From: Marinobacter pelagius
GTDB taxonomy: Bacteria > Pseudomonadota > Gammaproteobacteria > Pseudomonadales > Oleiphilaceae
NCBI RefSeq assembly: GCF_003315345.1
Contig: NZ_QNRO01000001.1
Span: 372,001 to 436,000, forward strand
Direction of reading: 5' to 3'
DNA length: 64,000 bases
Below, piece by piece: positions 47,332 to 55,866 of this stretch (the first letter of the stretch is position 1; every line of letters starts with the position of its first letter). Made by a program: the position numbers and the translations under genes. Below the pieces are notes generated by a model that saw nothing but the letters and a program-made list of their open reading frames with translations, made no database searches and had not been told where the DNA came from.

Positions 47332-50160
47332 TCAGTTCCGATTCATGAACTGGCTTTCATCCACCTCATCGATCTGTTCCGGTAGAAGGTGTTGCTCACC
47401 ATAGCGCCGGTAGGTGCCGGAGCGCACAAACAGCTCAAAGGTCTCGCGATCGATGTGGCCGTTATTCACCATGCCGGCCATGATAGCCAGCGCCTGGGTC
47501 AGGGTCTTGCCTTCCTTATACGGGCGGTCGACGGCGGTCAGTGCCTCGAACACATCCGCCACGGCCATGATGCGTTCCGGGATACCCATCTGCTCGGCGG
47601 TCAGGCCGCAGGGATAGCCCTGGCCATCCATCCGTTCATGGTGAGTGCCGGCAAGACGGGGCACATTAGCCAGCCGGTCGGGCAGGGGCAGGGCGTCGAG
47701 CATGCAGATGGTCTGCACGATGTGCTCGTTGATCTTGAAGCGCTCCTCAGCGGTGAGGGTGCCCTTTGCCACCGTCAGGTTGTGGATTTCGCCCCGGTTA
47801 TAGGCATACTCGGGCAGTTTCATGTCAAAACCCCAGACATTGCGGGGATCGTCCTTCTCAACCGGCGGGCGGTGATCGCCCCAGGGCTGGAGATGCTCGG
47901 GCTTATCGGCCAGCAGGTGCTCCGTGACGGGCAGGGGTGGTTCGGGGACATCAGCCAGTCTTTGCTGTTCATCGGTGGACAGGCCCAGGCGGTCGCTTAA
48001 ATGTCTTTGCCAGGTCTGTTGGCCAATGGCCCGGATGCGTTCGATGTCCTGGTGACTCATGGATTCGCCACCCTTGTTGGCCCGGGCCAGGAAGGCAAAC
48101 TCTTCCTGCAGCCGGGACCGGGTGCGGTCACGCTGCTCGCGGGCAACGGCCTCATTCTCGCCCTCAAGGATCGCCTGCAGGTAGGTGATCTCGGCGTCCC
48201 TGTGCAGTACCTCGAAGCGGGTGCGGATCTCGTGAATGCGATTGTGTAGGGTTTCCAGCTTCACCGCCTTGTCCACCACGTATTCCGGGCTGGTGATCTT
48301 GCCGCAGTCGTGGAGCCAGGCCGCCAGTTCGAATTCATGGCGTTCGTCATCGCTCATGGAGAAACCGGCAAACTGGCCTTCGTTGCTGGCCTCGGCTTCC
48401 GCCAGGATCATCTGCGCCAGTTTCGGAACCCGTTCGCAGTGCCCGCCGGTATACGGGGATTTGGCGTCGATGGCATTGGCCACCAGCCGGATGATGCCTT
48501 CCAGCAGGGCCTGCTGGCTTTCCAGCAACTCCCGTGTCTCGATGGCCACGGCGGCGGAGCCGGCGATCTCATCGACAAAGACGATGAGGTCATCGCTGAG
48601 GTGGGTGTGTTCTCCGTGCTCCATTTCGATCACCAGCACGCCCACCAGTTTTTTCCTGCGGTTACGCAGGATCGCGAACACAGGATGGCCGCCGATATGC
48701 TGACGTAGTTTACGAATCAGGTCGCTGTCGTCGATGCTGGTGTTGATGTTTTCAATGCGGTCAGGGAGTTCGGAGTGCTGGTCCACGGCCAGGCGCAGCT
48801 CCTGCTCCTGTTTGCTGAACAGGTAGATGCCACCGCGCTCCTGGCCGACGATGTGGATGATCTGTTCGAGGATATCCTGCAGCAGCTGGTTCAGATCCTG
48901 GCCCCGGTTCAGGACCGAGGCAATGTTCTGGAAGCTGCGGATGGTGCTGGACATGTCGTCCAGCGCCACGCCCAGCTGATGGGCTTCGCGGATGTGGGAG
49001 TCCGAGCGAACCTGGGTATCGAACCGGAAACGGGACAGCCTGCCAACCTGTTCGGTCAGCCTCTCCAGGGGGCGCCCTACGCGCCGGCCAAGGAACCAAG
49101 CGACAACGAGCAGAGCGATACCAATGCCCCCGGCGATCAGGGTTTGCCGGGTCAGCGCGGCCCAGACATCGGCCAGCAATTCGTCCGAGGGAATGGCCAC
49201 GGCCACCTGGAGCTGTTCGTCCGCCAGAGCGTTCAGCGGTTCCCGAATGCCATACCAGGTCTTGTCTTCTGCATTGAAAAGGCGGACCGGCGTTCCGGCT
49301 ACCGGCTGTCCACCCTGGTCCAGTACCGTTGAGATGACGTTACCTGCTTCCGTCCGGCCGGAAGAATCGGCGAGCACCTGGCCCTGCTGGTTGACGATCG
49401 CAATGCGGGTGCCTGGTGTCTGGCGCAGCTCGTTCAGATGACTGCTCAGGTCGGTGACGGTGACATCGATGCCGAACACGGCCGAACCGGCTCCGGTGCC
49501 GAAGTCGCTGCTGCGGTGCGAGAGCGTGAGGCCGGTTTCCTGGGTGGTGAAGAACACATAGGGAGCGGAAAGCTCGGTCTTGGGGGAGTCTGCTGCCGCC
49601 TCGAACCAGGGTCGCGTTCTCGGGTCAAAGGTGTAGTTGGGCACCTGTCTGCGAGCGATCAGTTCTATCCCGGCATCGTAGAACTGCCACTCGCCGGTAA
49701 CCGTGCCGGCTTCCCGGGTGACGGTCTGCAGCAGGAAGTGGGTGCCGTCAGGCGCATCCGGGAACTGCAGGGCGCCGGAACTGCGAACCTTGCGCAGCAG
49801 GAAGAAATCCCCGTCGCCCCAGCCGGCATAGACAGCACTGACAATGTCGCTGCTTTGCAGTATGTCGGCCAGTACGTCGAGGCGTTCAATTCGCTCGTCG
49901 TTGGTCAGGCTCGTGGCCAGGGGATCATGGCTCAGAACGGCGAGGGCCGTTGAGGGTGGGGCGGTGATGGCATTGATACGGTCATCGACACTGACCGCCA
50001 GCTGCCTTGCGGTAGCGCTGGCCGCCGAGACCTTGGCGCTCTCCATGCCATGGAAACTCTGCCCGAGAAGCACCAGGGCAAGCACCAGCATGCCGGAGGT
50101 AATCGCCGAGGCAATCAGTAAAGCCAGGGAAATCTGGGCCGACTGGCTCTTGACGTACAT
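47332..50160 (-). CDS. membrane sensor with GAF and HD-GYP cyclic-di-GMP phosphodiesterase domain
   Basis: 942 residues. An N-terminal membrane helix (9-32) and a large periplasmic Cache-type sensor (about 40-325, with YTFDPRTRPWFEAA) are followed by a second membrane helix (341-358), HAMP (359-410), GAF (about 420-545) and a C-terminal HD-GYP domain. In that domain the HD pair is in AAWLHDCGK (617-618) and HHERMDGQGYP is at 840-850. About 150 residues (645-790, helical and charged) are inserted between these two halves, far more than in minimal HD-GYP domains. It should lower cyclic-di-GMP in response to a periplasmic ligand. Confidence 0.9.
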   Translation of the reverse strand: MYVKSQSAQISLALLIASAITSGMLVLALVLLGQSFHGMESAKVSAASATARQLAVSVDDRINAITAPPSTALAVLSHDPLATSLTNDERIERLDVLADILQSSDIVSAVYAGWGDGDFFLLRKVRSSGALQFPDAPDGTHFLLQTVTREAGTVTGEWQFYDAGIELIARRQVPNYTFDPRTRPWFEAAADSPKTELSAPYVFFTTQETGLTLSHRSSDFGTGAGSAVFGIDVTVTDLSSHLNELRQTPGTRIAIVNQQGQVLADSSGRTEAGNVISTVLDQGGQPVAGTPVRLFNAEDKTWYGIREPLNALADEQLQVAVAIPSDELLADVWAALTRQTLIAGGIGIALLVVAWFLGRRVGRPLERLTEQVGRLSRFRFDTQVRSDSHIREAHQLGVALDDMSSTIRSFQNIASVLNRGQDLNQLLQDILEQIIHIVGQERGGIYLFSKQEQELRLAVDQHSELPDRIENINTSIDDSDLIRKLRQHIGGHPVFAILRNRRKKLVGVLVIEMEHGEHTHLSDDLIVFVDEIAGSAAVAIETRELLESQQALLEGIIRLVANAIDAKSPYTGGHCERVPKLAQMILAEAEASNEGQFAGFSMSDDERHEFELAAWLHDCGKITSPEYVVDKAVKLETLHNRIHEIRTRFEVLHRDAEITYLQAILEGENEAVAREQRDRTRSRLQEEFAFLARANKGGESMSHQDIERIRAIGQQTWQRHLSDRLGLSTDEQQRLADVPEPPLPVTEHLLADKPEHLQPWGDHRPPVEKDDPRNVWGFDMKLPEYAYNRGEIHNLTVAKGTLTAEERFKINEHIVQTICMLDALPLPDRLANVPRLAGTHHERMDGQGYPCGLTAEQMGIPERIMAVADVFEALTAVDRPYKEGKTLTQALAIMAGMVNNGHIDRETFELFVRSGTYRRYGEQHLLPEQIDEVDESQFMNRN

Positions 50161-50244
50161 CGTTCATCCTTACTTGAAAACCCGGTTAAAAGGGTAGACT
50201 GTTTAGTCGGAACTTTCCGGTTTTTCCATACAAAGTCGTAAGTT

Positions 50245-50895
50245 ATGACACTTGATCTGTTTGATGGCGAGGGCGTTGAACCACGCCGGGAAACCATTGC
50301 CGAAGGCGCGGTTATACTCAGGGGATTTGCAGGTGAGGTGGGGCAGGGATTAATGGCCGCCATTGATTTGGTCGCCTCACAGTCGCCGTTCCGCCACATG
50401 GAAACTCCGGGGGGCCATACTATGTCTGCCGCGATGACCTGTTGTGGTGAGTTTGGCTGGGTCACCGATCGGCGGGGTTATCGCTACGAACCCCGGGATC
50501 CGGTCACCGGGCAGGCCTGGCCCCGAATGCCGGAGCTGTTTCTGAAGCTCGCATCAGAGGCAGCGGCGGAGGCAGGGTTCGAGAATTTCGTGCCGGATGC
50601 CTGCCTGATCAACCGCTACCAGCCGGGGGCGAAAATGGGTTTGCATCAGGACCGGGACGAGCGGGATTTCAGCCAGCCGATTGTGTCGGTGTCGCTGGGT
50701 CTGCCCATTGTCTTTCAATTTGGTGGGCCGCGGCGCAATGACCGGCCGGTGCGAGTGCCGCTCGCCCATGGTGATGTGGTGGTCTGGGGTGGCCCGGCCC
50801 GGCGCCACTATCACGGAGTCCTGACCCTGAAAGCGGGTGATCACCCCCTGACCGGCGCCCACCGGTACAACCTGACGTTCCGGAAGGCCGGTTAA
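50245..50895 (+). CDS. alkB: DNA oxidative demethylase AlkB
   Basis: 216 residues. An iron/2-oxoglutarate dioxygenase that removes N1-methyladenine and N3-methylcytosine by oxidation. The metal site is visible as HQD in KMGLHQDRDE and the later His in ARRHYHGV. The 2-oxoglutarate-binding Arg is in RYNLTFRKAG, and CLINRYQPGA is the conserved preceding strand. Divergent from the HD-GYP gene; it ends 11 bp before the convergent MgtC-like gene. No ada gene is nearby. Confidence 0.95.
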   Translation: MTLDLFDGEGVEPRRETIAEGAVILRGFAGEVGQGLMAAIDLVASQSPFRHMETPGGHTMSAAMTCCGEFGWVTDRRGYRYEPRDPVTGQAWPRMPELFLKLASEAAAEAGFENFVPDACLINRYQPGAKMGLHQDRDERDFSQPIVSVSLGLPIVFQFGGPRRNDRPVRVPLAHGDVVVWGGPARRHYHGVLTLKAGDHPLTGAHRYNLTFRKAG

Positions 50896-50906
50896 CCTCC
50901 GCCCGG

Positions 50907-52187
50907 CTACTGAAACCACGCAACCGCCAGGCCAGCCACCAGGGAGACCACCATCGGCCCGCCTACGAGCAGTCCGGTCCGGCGGTTACCGATGCCCCAG
51001 GCCATGCCTGATTTCACCAGGTTGTTGACGGCAGCGGCCAGGACGATCCCGACAACAGCAGTGCCCATCGCCAGGGAGTCGTTGGACATGCGGGTGAGTG
51101 ACAGGGTGATGGCATCGACATCGGCGACACCGGAGCTGGCCGCCAGCAGATAAATACCGGCATTGCCCAGCCAGTTCTTGAGGAATTCACCAAGCAGGAG
51201 AATGGCGGTCAGCAGCATGCCGAACACCAGGGCCGAGGTCAGGTCCAGCGGGTTTTGGTTCAGGGTCGGCTGGGAGACTTTCAGTTTTTCCGAGTTGCGG
51301 CGCCAGATGAGCAGGGCCGGACCATAAAGCAGGGCTGTCATGATCACAACCGGCCAGATCAGCAGCGGCAGCAGATCGCGGTTGATGACAAAGCAGTACA
51401 CCAGGATGCGGGGAAACATGGTGCCGCAGGCAATCAGGATACCGGTGGCAAACTGCGGGCTCAGTTCCGGATTACGGGCCGACTGCCGGGCGAAATGCAG
51501 GGTCAGTGCAGTGGACGAACTGAGCCCGGCAAACAGGCTGGTAAAGAGGATGCCCTTGCGGGCGCCTGCCACCCGGATTGCGAAATAGCCGACAAAGGAG
51601 ATGGAGGCAATCATTACCACCATCCACCAGATTTCTCGGGGGTTCAGCACCCCTCCGGGCCCCATGGCTTCATTCGGAAGCAGAGGCAGCATCACGACGG
51701 AAATCAGCAGCAGTTTCAGGGCCGCATCCAGTTCGTGGGCCTTGAGTTTGTTGACCCAGCCGTGAATCTCCTCCTTGTTGTCCAGAATGATGGCAGTAAC
51801 CACAGCCGCTGCTGTCGCCATGACCGGGTCCACGACCACGGCGATGGTGCCGAAACAAAACGTCAGCACCATGCCGACCATGCCTGTGATGCTGAAGTTG
51901 CGGATGTGCTCCAGCCGTTCGCTGTAGGCAACAATGGCCATGGCCACGACACAGACCAGCAGGACCGGGAAGGCCCATTCGGTGATCTCCCGTGCCAGTA
52001 CGCCGGAGACGCCACCAAGCAAGCCGATAAGGGCAAAGGTCCGGATGCCGGCGATGCGCTCTCCGGACTTCTGCTCCCGGGCATCCCAGCCCCGTTCCAG
52101 GCCAATAATGGCACCGAGGAGCAGGGCAACCGCAAGGTTGATGATGGTCTGGTTGGACGTGATGAACTGGCTCGCTACGTCATCCAT
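50907..52187 (-). CDS. MgtC/SapB and DUF4010 membrane protein
   Basis: 426 residues with about 12 hydrophobic segments. The N-terminal third matches MgtC/SapB (ALLLGAIIGLERGW, RIAGIRTFALIGLLGG), and the C-terminal two thirds match DUF4010 (ASSGVADVDAITLSLTRMS, NNLVKSGMAW). The family is widespread and its transport role is not settled. Divergent from the universal stress protein gene across a 238-bp spacer. Confidence 0.88.
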   Translation of the reverse strand: MDDVASQFITSNQTIINLAVALLLGAIIGLERGWDAREQKSGERIAGIRTFALIGLLGGVSGVLAREITEWAFPVLLVCVVAMAIVAYSERLEHIRNFSITGMVGMVLTFCFGTIAVVVDPVMATAAAVVTAIILDNKEEIHGWVNKLKAHELDAALKLLLISVVMLPLLPNEAMGPGGVLNPREIWWMVVMIASISFVGYFAIRVAGARKGILFTSLFAGLSSSTALTLHFARQSARNPELSPQFATGILIACGTMFPRILVYCFVINRDLLPLLIWPVVIMTALLYGPALLIWRRNSEKLKVSQPTLNQNPLDLTSALVFGMLLTAILLLGEFLKNWLGNAGIYLLAASSGVADVDAITLSLTRMSNDSLAMGTAVVGIVLAAAVNNLVKSGMAWGIGNRRTGLLVGGPMVVSLVAGLAVAWFQ

Positions 52188-52425
52188 GTCTGGGCAGAAA
52201 CTCCGGATTTTGCTGTCGCTGGGGATTAATTCGACGGGCCTTTTTCAAGAGTTTTACTGTAATGGCAGGTGTTTGCAAACCCGCCCGGAGGTTCTGTTGA
52301 TGTTGCTCATGTCTCTCCTGATAAATGCCGGGATTTGTTTGACTTCGAACAGGCGGCAGATAAGGTGGTCATTGGCATGAAACGGACACAAAAACGATCA
52401 TAACGATTCCGAAGGCGAGGTAGAC
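52188..52425. other. divergent spacer between MgtC-like and UspA genes
   Basis: 238 bp without a gene. A possible + strand sigma70 promoter (TTGACT at 52339, with a weak -10 near 52361) precedes the UspA gene, whose ribosome site is GAAGGCGAGG. I see no strong palindrome. Confidence 0.4.
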
Positions 52426-53277
52426 ATGTTGAATGTAGTGGCCTGTATTGATGGCTCCCGCGCGGCACCGGCAGTGTGTGATTACGCAGCCTGGGCAGGG
52501 CGGCACATGGATGCGCCCCTGTTACTCCTGCATGTTCTGGATCAGGAACGTTATCCGGCGGAGCCGGACCTTGCCGGCAGCATCGGCCTCGGTAGCCGGG
52601 AGCACCTGCTGGATGAGCTGGCAGATCTGGATCGCAAACGGGCAAAGCTTGCGTTGGAGCACGGCCACCACTTGCTGGACGAGGCTGAGCAGCGTGTCAA
52701 AGAGGCCGGCATTACCGACGTGACCAAGCGCCAACGGCATGACGAGCTCACCGAATCCCTGCTGGCACTGGAGAACCAGACCCGCTTGCTGGTCATGGGG
52801 CTGCATGGCGAGAGCAGTTCAGACCGGGACATTCACATCGGCAGCCAGCTGGAGACGGTGATCCGCAGTGTCCATCGGCCCATTCTGCTGGTGCCGGATG
52901 AATATACCGAGCCCAGGAGTGCAATGCTGGCGTTCGATGGCAGCGCGACGGCCTTCAAGGGTGTCGAACTGTTGGCGGGCAGCCCGGTATTGAAGGGCAT
53001 GCCGTTGCACCTGGTGATGGTCGGCCCCGATACCAGCGATCGGTGGGAGCAGCTGAAAAAGGCGGAAAGCATGCTCTCGGGACTGGAGAGCGAGATTACC
53101 CTCGCGATCCGTGCCGGCGATGTTGAACCGGCCCTGCATCAATACCAGGAAGAGCACGATATCGACATCCTGGTGATGGGGGCTTACGGCCACTCGCGTA
53201 TTCGTCAGTTCCTGGTGGGCAGCACCACCACAACCATGCTCAAGACGGCACAGAAGCCCCTGGTTATCCTGCGCTGA
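52426..53277 (+). CDS. tandem-domain universal stress protein
   Basis: 283 residues made of two UspA domains (about 1-145 and 160-283). The second ends with DILVMGAYGHSRIRQFLVGS, which carries the G-x2-G-x(9)-GS/T-type nucleotide-binding pattern; the first lacks an intact copy (LLVMGLHGESSSDRDIHIGS is a degenerate form). Such proteins are linked to stress survival. The start ATG at 52426 has a good ribosome site. It ends 30 bp before a convergent gene. Confidence 0.9.
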   Translation: MLNVVACIDGSRAAPAVCDYAAWAGRHMDAPLLLLHVLDQERYPAEPDLAGSIGLGSREHLLDELADLDRKRAKLALEHGHHLLDEAEQRVKEAGITDVTKRQRHDELTESLLALENQTRLLVMGLHGESSSDRDIHIGSQLETVIRSVHRPILLVPDEYTEPRSAMLAFDGSATAFKGVELLAGSPVLKGMPLHLVMVGPDTSDRWEQLKKAESMLSGLESEITLAIRAGDVEPALHQYQEEHDIDILVMGAYGHSRIRQFLVGSTTTTMLKTAQKPLVILR

Positions 53278-53307
53278 TTCGCACTTCTGTGCCCTGATGG
53301 CCGGCCC

Positions 53308-54501
53308 TCAGGTCACATTCCCGGCGGCAACGCCGGACGCCCAGGCCCACTGGAAATTGTGGCCGCCCAGATGGCCGGTGACATCCACCACTTCCCCGAT
53401 GAAGTACAGGTTCGGCCGGTCCAGGACCGCCATGGTCTTGGATGAGAGTTGGCGGGTGTCGATGCCACCCAGGGTGACTTCGGCTGTTCGGTAGCCCTCG
53501 GTGCCCGCCGGCTTGATGGTCCAGTCTCCCAGGGTTTGGGCGACGGTTTCGATATCGGCGTTCTTGTACTCCTGTAGCGGGCCGGTCCAGCCGTGGAGCT
53601 CGTTGAAAGCGCTGGCAAAGCGTTTCGGCAGGTACTCGGCCAGATACTGGGCGACGGTGGTGCGGGGTTTTTGCTTGCGCAGACCCATCAGGTCGTCCTC
53701 GATCCGTCGGGTCGGCAGCAGGTTAATGCTGATGTCGTCGCCCGGAAACCAGTAACTGGAAATCTGCAGCATGGCCGGGCCGCTCAGCCCCCGATGGGTG
53801 ACCAGCATGGGTTCGCGAAAGTGCTGGCGGTTGCACTCGGCGTCCACCGGGCTGCTGATTCCGGCCAGCGGCGCCAGCTGGGTTTTCAGCTCCGGCTGGA
53901 GCGTGAAGGGTACCAGCCCGGCGCGGGTGGGGAGCACTTCCAGGCCGAATTGCCGGGCGATCTCGTAGCCGAAGGCGGTGGCGCCCATGGTCGGGATCGA
54001 GAGCCCGCCGGTGGCAATTACCAGGGATTCGCAAGTCAGTGCGCCACTGCCGGTTTTCAGGTGGTAGCCCGCATCTGTCTCATTGACGGAAGTAACGGAC
54101 GTCTTCAGCCGGATTTCGGCCCCGGCCCATTCACACTCGGTCAGCAGCAGGTTCAGGATGTCCTTGGCGCTGTCCCGGCAGAACAGCTGCCCCGGGGCTT
54201 TCTCCTCGTGTTCGATACCGTGGCGATCCACCAGTTCCAGGAAATCCTGAGGGGTATAACGCTTCAGCGCAGAAATGCAGTAGTGCGGGTTATCAGACAG
54301 GAAATTGGCCGGCGTGCTGTTCAGGTTGGTGAAATTGCAGCGCCCACCGCCGGACATCAGGATCTTTTTCCCGGGCTTGTTGGCGTGGTCGATCACTAGT
54401 ACCCGGCGCCCCCGGTAGCCCGCGGTGGCGGCGCACATGAGCCCGGCGGCACCGGCGCCAATGATGATTACGTCGTAGTGGGATGCCGAGGATGCTGTCA
54501 T
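53308..54501 (-). CDS. BaiN/HI0933-type FAD-dependent oxidoreductase
   Basis: 397 residues. An N-terminal FAD site (YDVIIIGAGAAGLMCAATAG), then GKKILMSGGGRCNFTNL, typical of HI0933-like flavoproteins, an inserted middle domain, and a C-terminal VVDVTGHLGGHNFQWAWASG FAD-contact segment. The biological role of the family is not known. The start codon directly follows a strong hairpin (54503-54535), and no ribosome site is visible before it. Confidence 0.88.
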   Translation of the reverse strand: MTASSASHYDVIIIGAGAAGLMCAATAGYRGRRVLVIDHANKPGKKILMSGGGRCNFTNLNSTPANFLSDNPHYCISALKRYTPQDFLELVDRHGIEHEEKAPGQLFCRDSAKDILNLLLTECEWAGAEIRLKTSVTSVNETDAGYHLKTGSGALTCESLVIATGGLSIPTMGATAFGYEIARQFGLEVLPTRAGLVPFTLQPELKTQLAPLAGISSPVDAECNRQHFREPMLVTHRGLSGPAMLQISSYWFPGDDISINLLPTRRIEDDLMGLRKQKPRTTVAQYLAEYLPKRFASAFNELHGWTGPLQEYKNADIETVAQTLGDWTIKPAGTEGYRTAEVTLGGIDTRQLSSKTMAVLDRPNLYFIGEVVDVTGHLGGHNFQWAWASGVAAGNVT

Positions 54502-54502
54502 T

Positions 54503-54535
54503 ACTGCCCGCCGGTGTGAGTGAACGGCGGGCAGT
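54503..54535. terminator. hairpin between phzF and the BaiN-like gene
   Basis: A perfect 11-bp stem (ACTGCCCGCCG / CGGCGGGCAGT) with an 11-base loop, on the - strand placed 9 bp after the phzF stop and one base before the next start codon. It may end the phzF transcript or mask the next translation start. Confidence 0.55.
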
Positions 54536-54544
54536 ATATCAGTC

Positions 54545-55348
54545 TCAGGGCAGGTGTACGGAACCTTCCATGTAGAACGCGGCCTGGCCGGCGATATCGA
54601 TGCGCTCGCCCTTCAGTTCACAGCGCAACAGGCCGCCCCGGGCTGACAGCTGCCGCGCCTCAAGGGACGATTTGCCCAGCTGGCTTGCCCAGTAGGGTAC
54701 AAGCACGCTGTGGATGGAGCCGGTCACCGGGTCCTCGTCGATACCCGCGCCGGGGGCAAAATAGCGGCTGACAAAGTCGCAGCTCTCGCCCCGGGCGGTG
54801 ATGATCAGCCCCTGGTTGCCGAGGGACTTGAGCTTGCGGAGATCGGGCTCGGCCGACCGGACCGCCGCTTCGTTTTCCAGCACCACCATGTAGTTGGTGT
54901 CGTTGGGCACGTAGAACGCGGTCTCCGGTGCGCTCTCGAGGGCCTCGTGGATGATGTCGGGTGTCTGGCGCTCCTCGAAGGCCAGGTTGGGGAAGTCGAG
55001 CACGAGCCAGTCCTTGTCCCTGCGAACGCCCAGATGGCCGCTCTTTGACTGCAGGATGATTTTCTCCCTGGCCCAGTCCAGCTTGTTGAAGATGACCCAG
55101 GCGCTGGCCAGCGTGGCATGACCGCAGAGGGGCACCTCCACCGTGGGCGTGAACCAGCGGATGTGGAAGTCGGCTTCATCCGTCTCGGGCAGCCGGACCA
55201 GGAAGGCGGTTTCGGACAGGTTGTTTTCCATCGCCAGGGCCCGGAGGGTGTCATCCGGCAACCATTGGTCCAGAGGCATGACAGCGGCCGGATTGCCGCC
55301 GAAAACACGGTCGGTGAAAGCATCGACCTGGAAGATCGGGTGCATCAT
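54545..55348 (-). CDS. PhzF-family isomerase/epimerase
   Basis: 267 residues of the PhzF/diaminopimelate-epimerase fold. Family marks are QVDAFTDRVFGGNPAAV at the start, MENNLSETAFLV with the catalytic-type Glu, VEVPLCGHATLASAWV, and the late SRYFAPGAGIDEDPVTGSIH. The substrate of most PhzF homologues, including this one, is unknown; there are no other phenazine genes nearby. The start overlaps the stop of the small upstream gene (ATGA), so the two are translationally coupled. Confidence 0.9.
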   Translation of the reverse strand: MMHPIFQVDAFTDRVFGGNPAAVMPLDQWLPDDTLRALAMENNLSETAFLVRLPETDEADFHIRWFTPTVEVPLCGHATLASAWVIFNKLDWAREKIILQSKSGHLGVRRDKDWLVLDFPNLAFEERQTPDIIHEALESAPETAFYVPNDTNYMVVLENEAAVRSAEPDLRKLKSLGNQGLIITARGESCDFVSRYFAPGAGIDEDPVTGSIHSVLVPYWASQLGKSSLEARQLSARGGLLRCELKGERIDIAGQAAFYMEGSVHLP

Positions 55349-55662
55349 CGGTTTTTCTCCTCGAGTGTGCGTCCAGCGTAATCATGGGCCTTGTATCTGG
55401 CAAACTGTTCCAGTTCGCCCTCGCTGTACAGGTGCACCTCAGGCGTGGGGCGGCCGAGTGTCAGAATCCTGTGCCCGTGGCTTGCCCGGTGGATGGTGAA
55501 CCCGAGGTCTTCCAGCCATTTCCGGGTGACCTCCGGCCGGATAGTGCCCAGGGGCAGGGTGGGTGATGCCAGTCCCAGTAGATCCTTGCGGGTAGAGGCA
55601 GGGATGTCCGGGAGCAGGACAGGAACGGCTGAGTGCCGTGCAGGAACAGTGGCGGATCCCAT
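55345..55662 (-). CDS. uncharacterised 105-aa protein coupled to phzF
   Basis: 105 residues, not recognised. No signal peptide or membrane segment. The central part looks like a small alpha/beta fold (IRPEVTRKWLEDLGFTIHRA, then HGHRILTLGRPTPEVHLYSE) with a helical C-terminus rich in charged residues. A good ribosome site (AAGGAG) precedes the ATG, and the stop overlaps the phzF start by 4 bp. Divergent from a MocR-type regulator, so it is probably part of a small regulon with phzF. Confidence 0.72.
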   Translation of the reverse strand: MGSATVPARHSAVPVLLPDIPASTRKDLLGLASPTLPLGTIRPEVTRKWLEDLGFTIHRASHGHRILTLGRPTPEVHLYSEGELEQFARYKAHDYAGRTLEEKNR

Positions 55663-55719
55663 GGTGAAACTCCTTCTTCTATGAGCTTGTCATCATTGTC
55701 CTGCTTCGCTGACAGGCAT

Positions 55720-55740
55720 AACAGATTCAGTTAATCTGTT
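55720..55740. promoter_or_regulatory. palindrome upstream of the 105-aa protein gene
   Basis: AACAGATT-N5-AATCTGTT, a perfect 8-bp inverted repeat, lies 58 bp upstream of the 105-aa protein start in the spacer shared with the MocR-type gene. Confidence 0.5.
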
Positions 55741-55743
55741 TTT

Positions 55744-55784
55744 GAATCGGTACAGATGAGTCTCACACCAGTCTGTACCGATTC
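55744..55784. promoter_or_regulatory. 13-bp inverted repeat, probable MocR-type operator
   Basis: GAATCGGTACAGA (55744-55756) and its exact complement TCTGTACCGATTC (55772-55784) are separated by 15 bp. A further half-site TCTGTAC occurs at about 55797. They lie between the MocR-type gene and the divergent 105-aa protein/phzF operon. Confidence 0.7.
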
Positions 55785-55866
55785 ATTTGCTGCCGATCTG
55801 TACTGCCCCATTGCCGGACAGGTCTGGTGCAATAACAAGGGAGATACAAGGCAGGAGGGAGACCGC

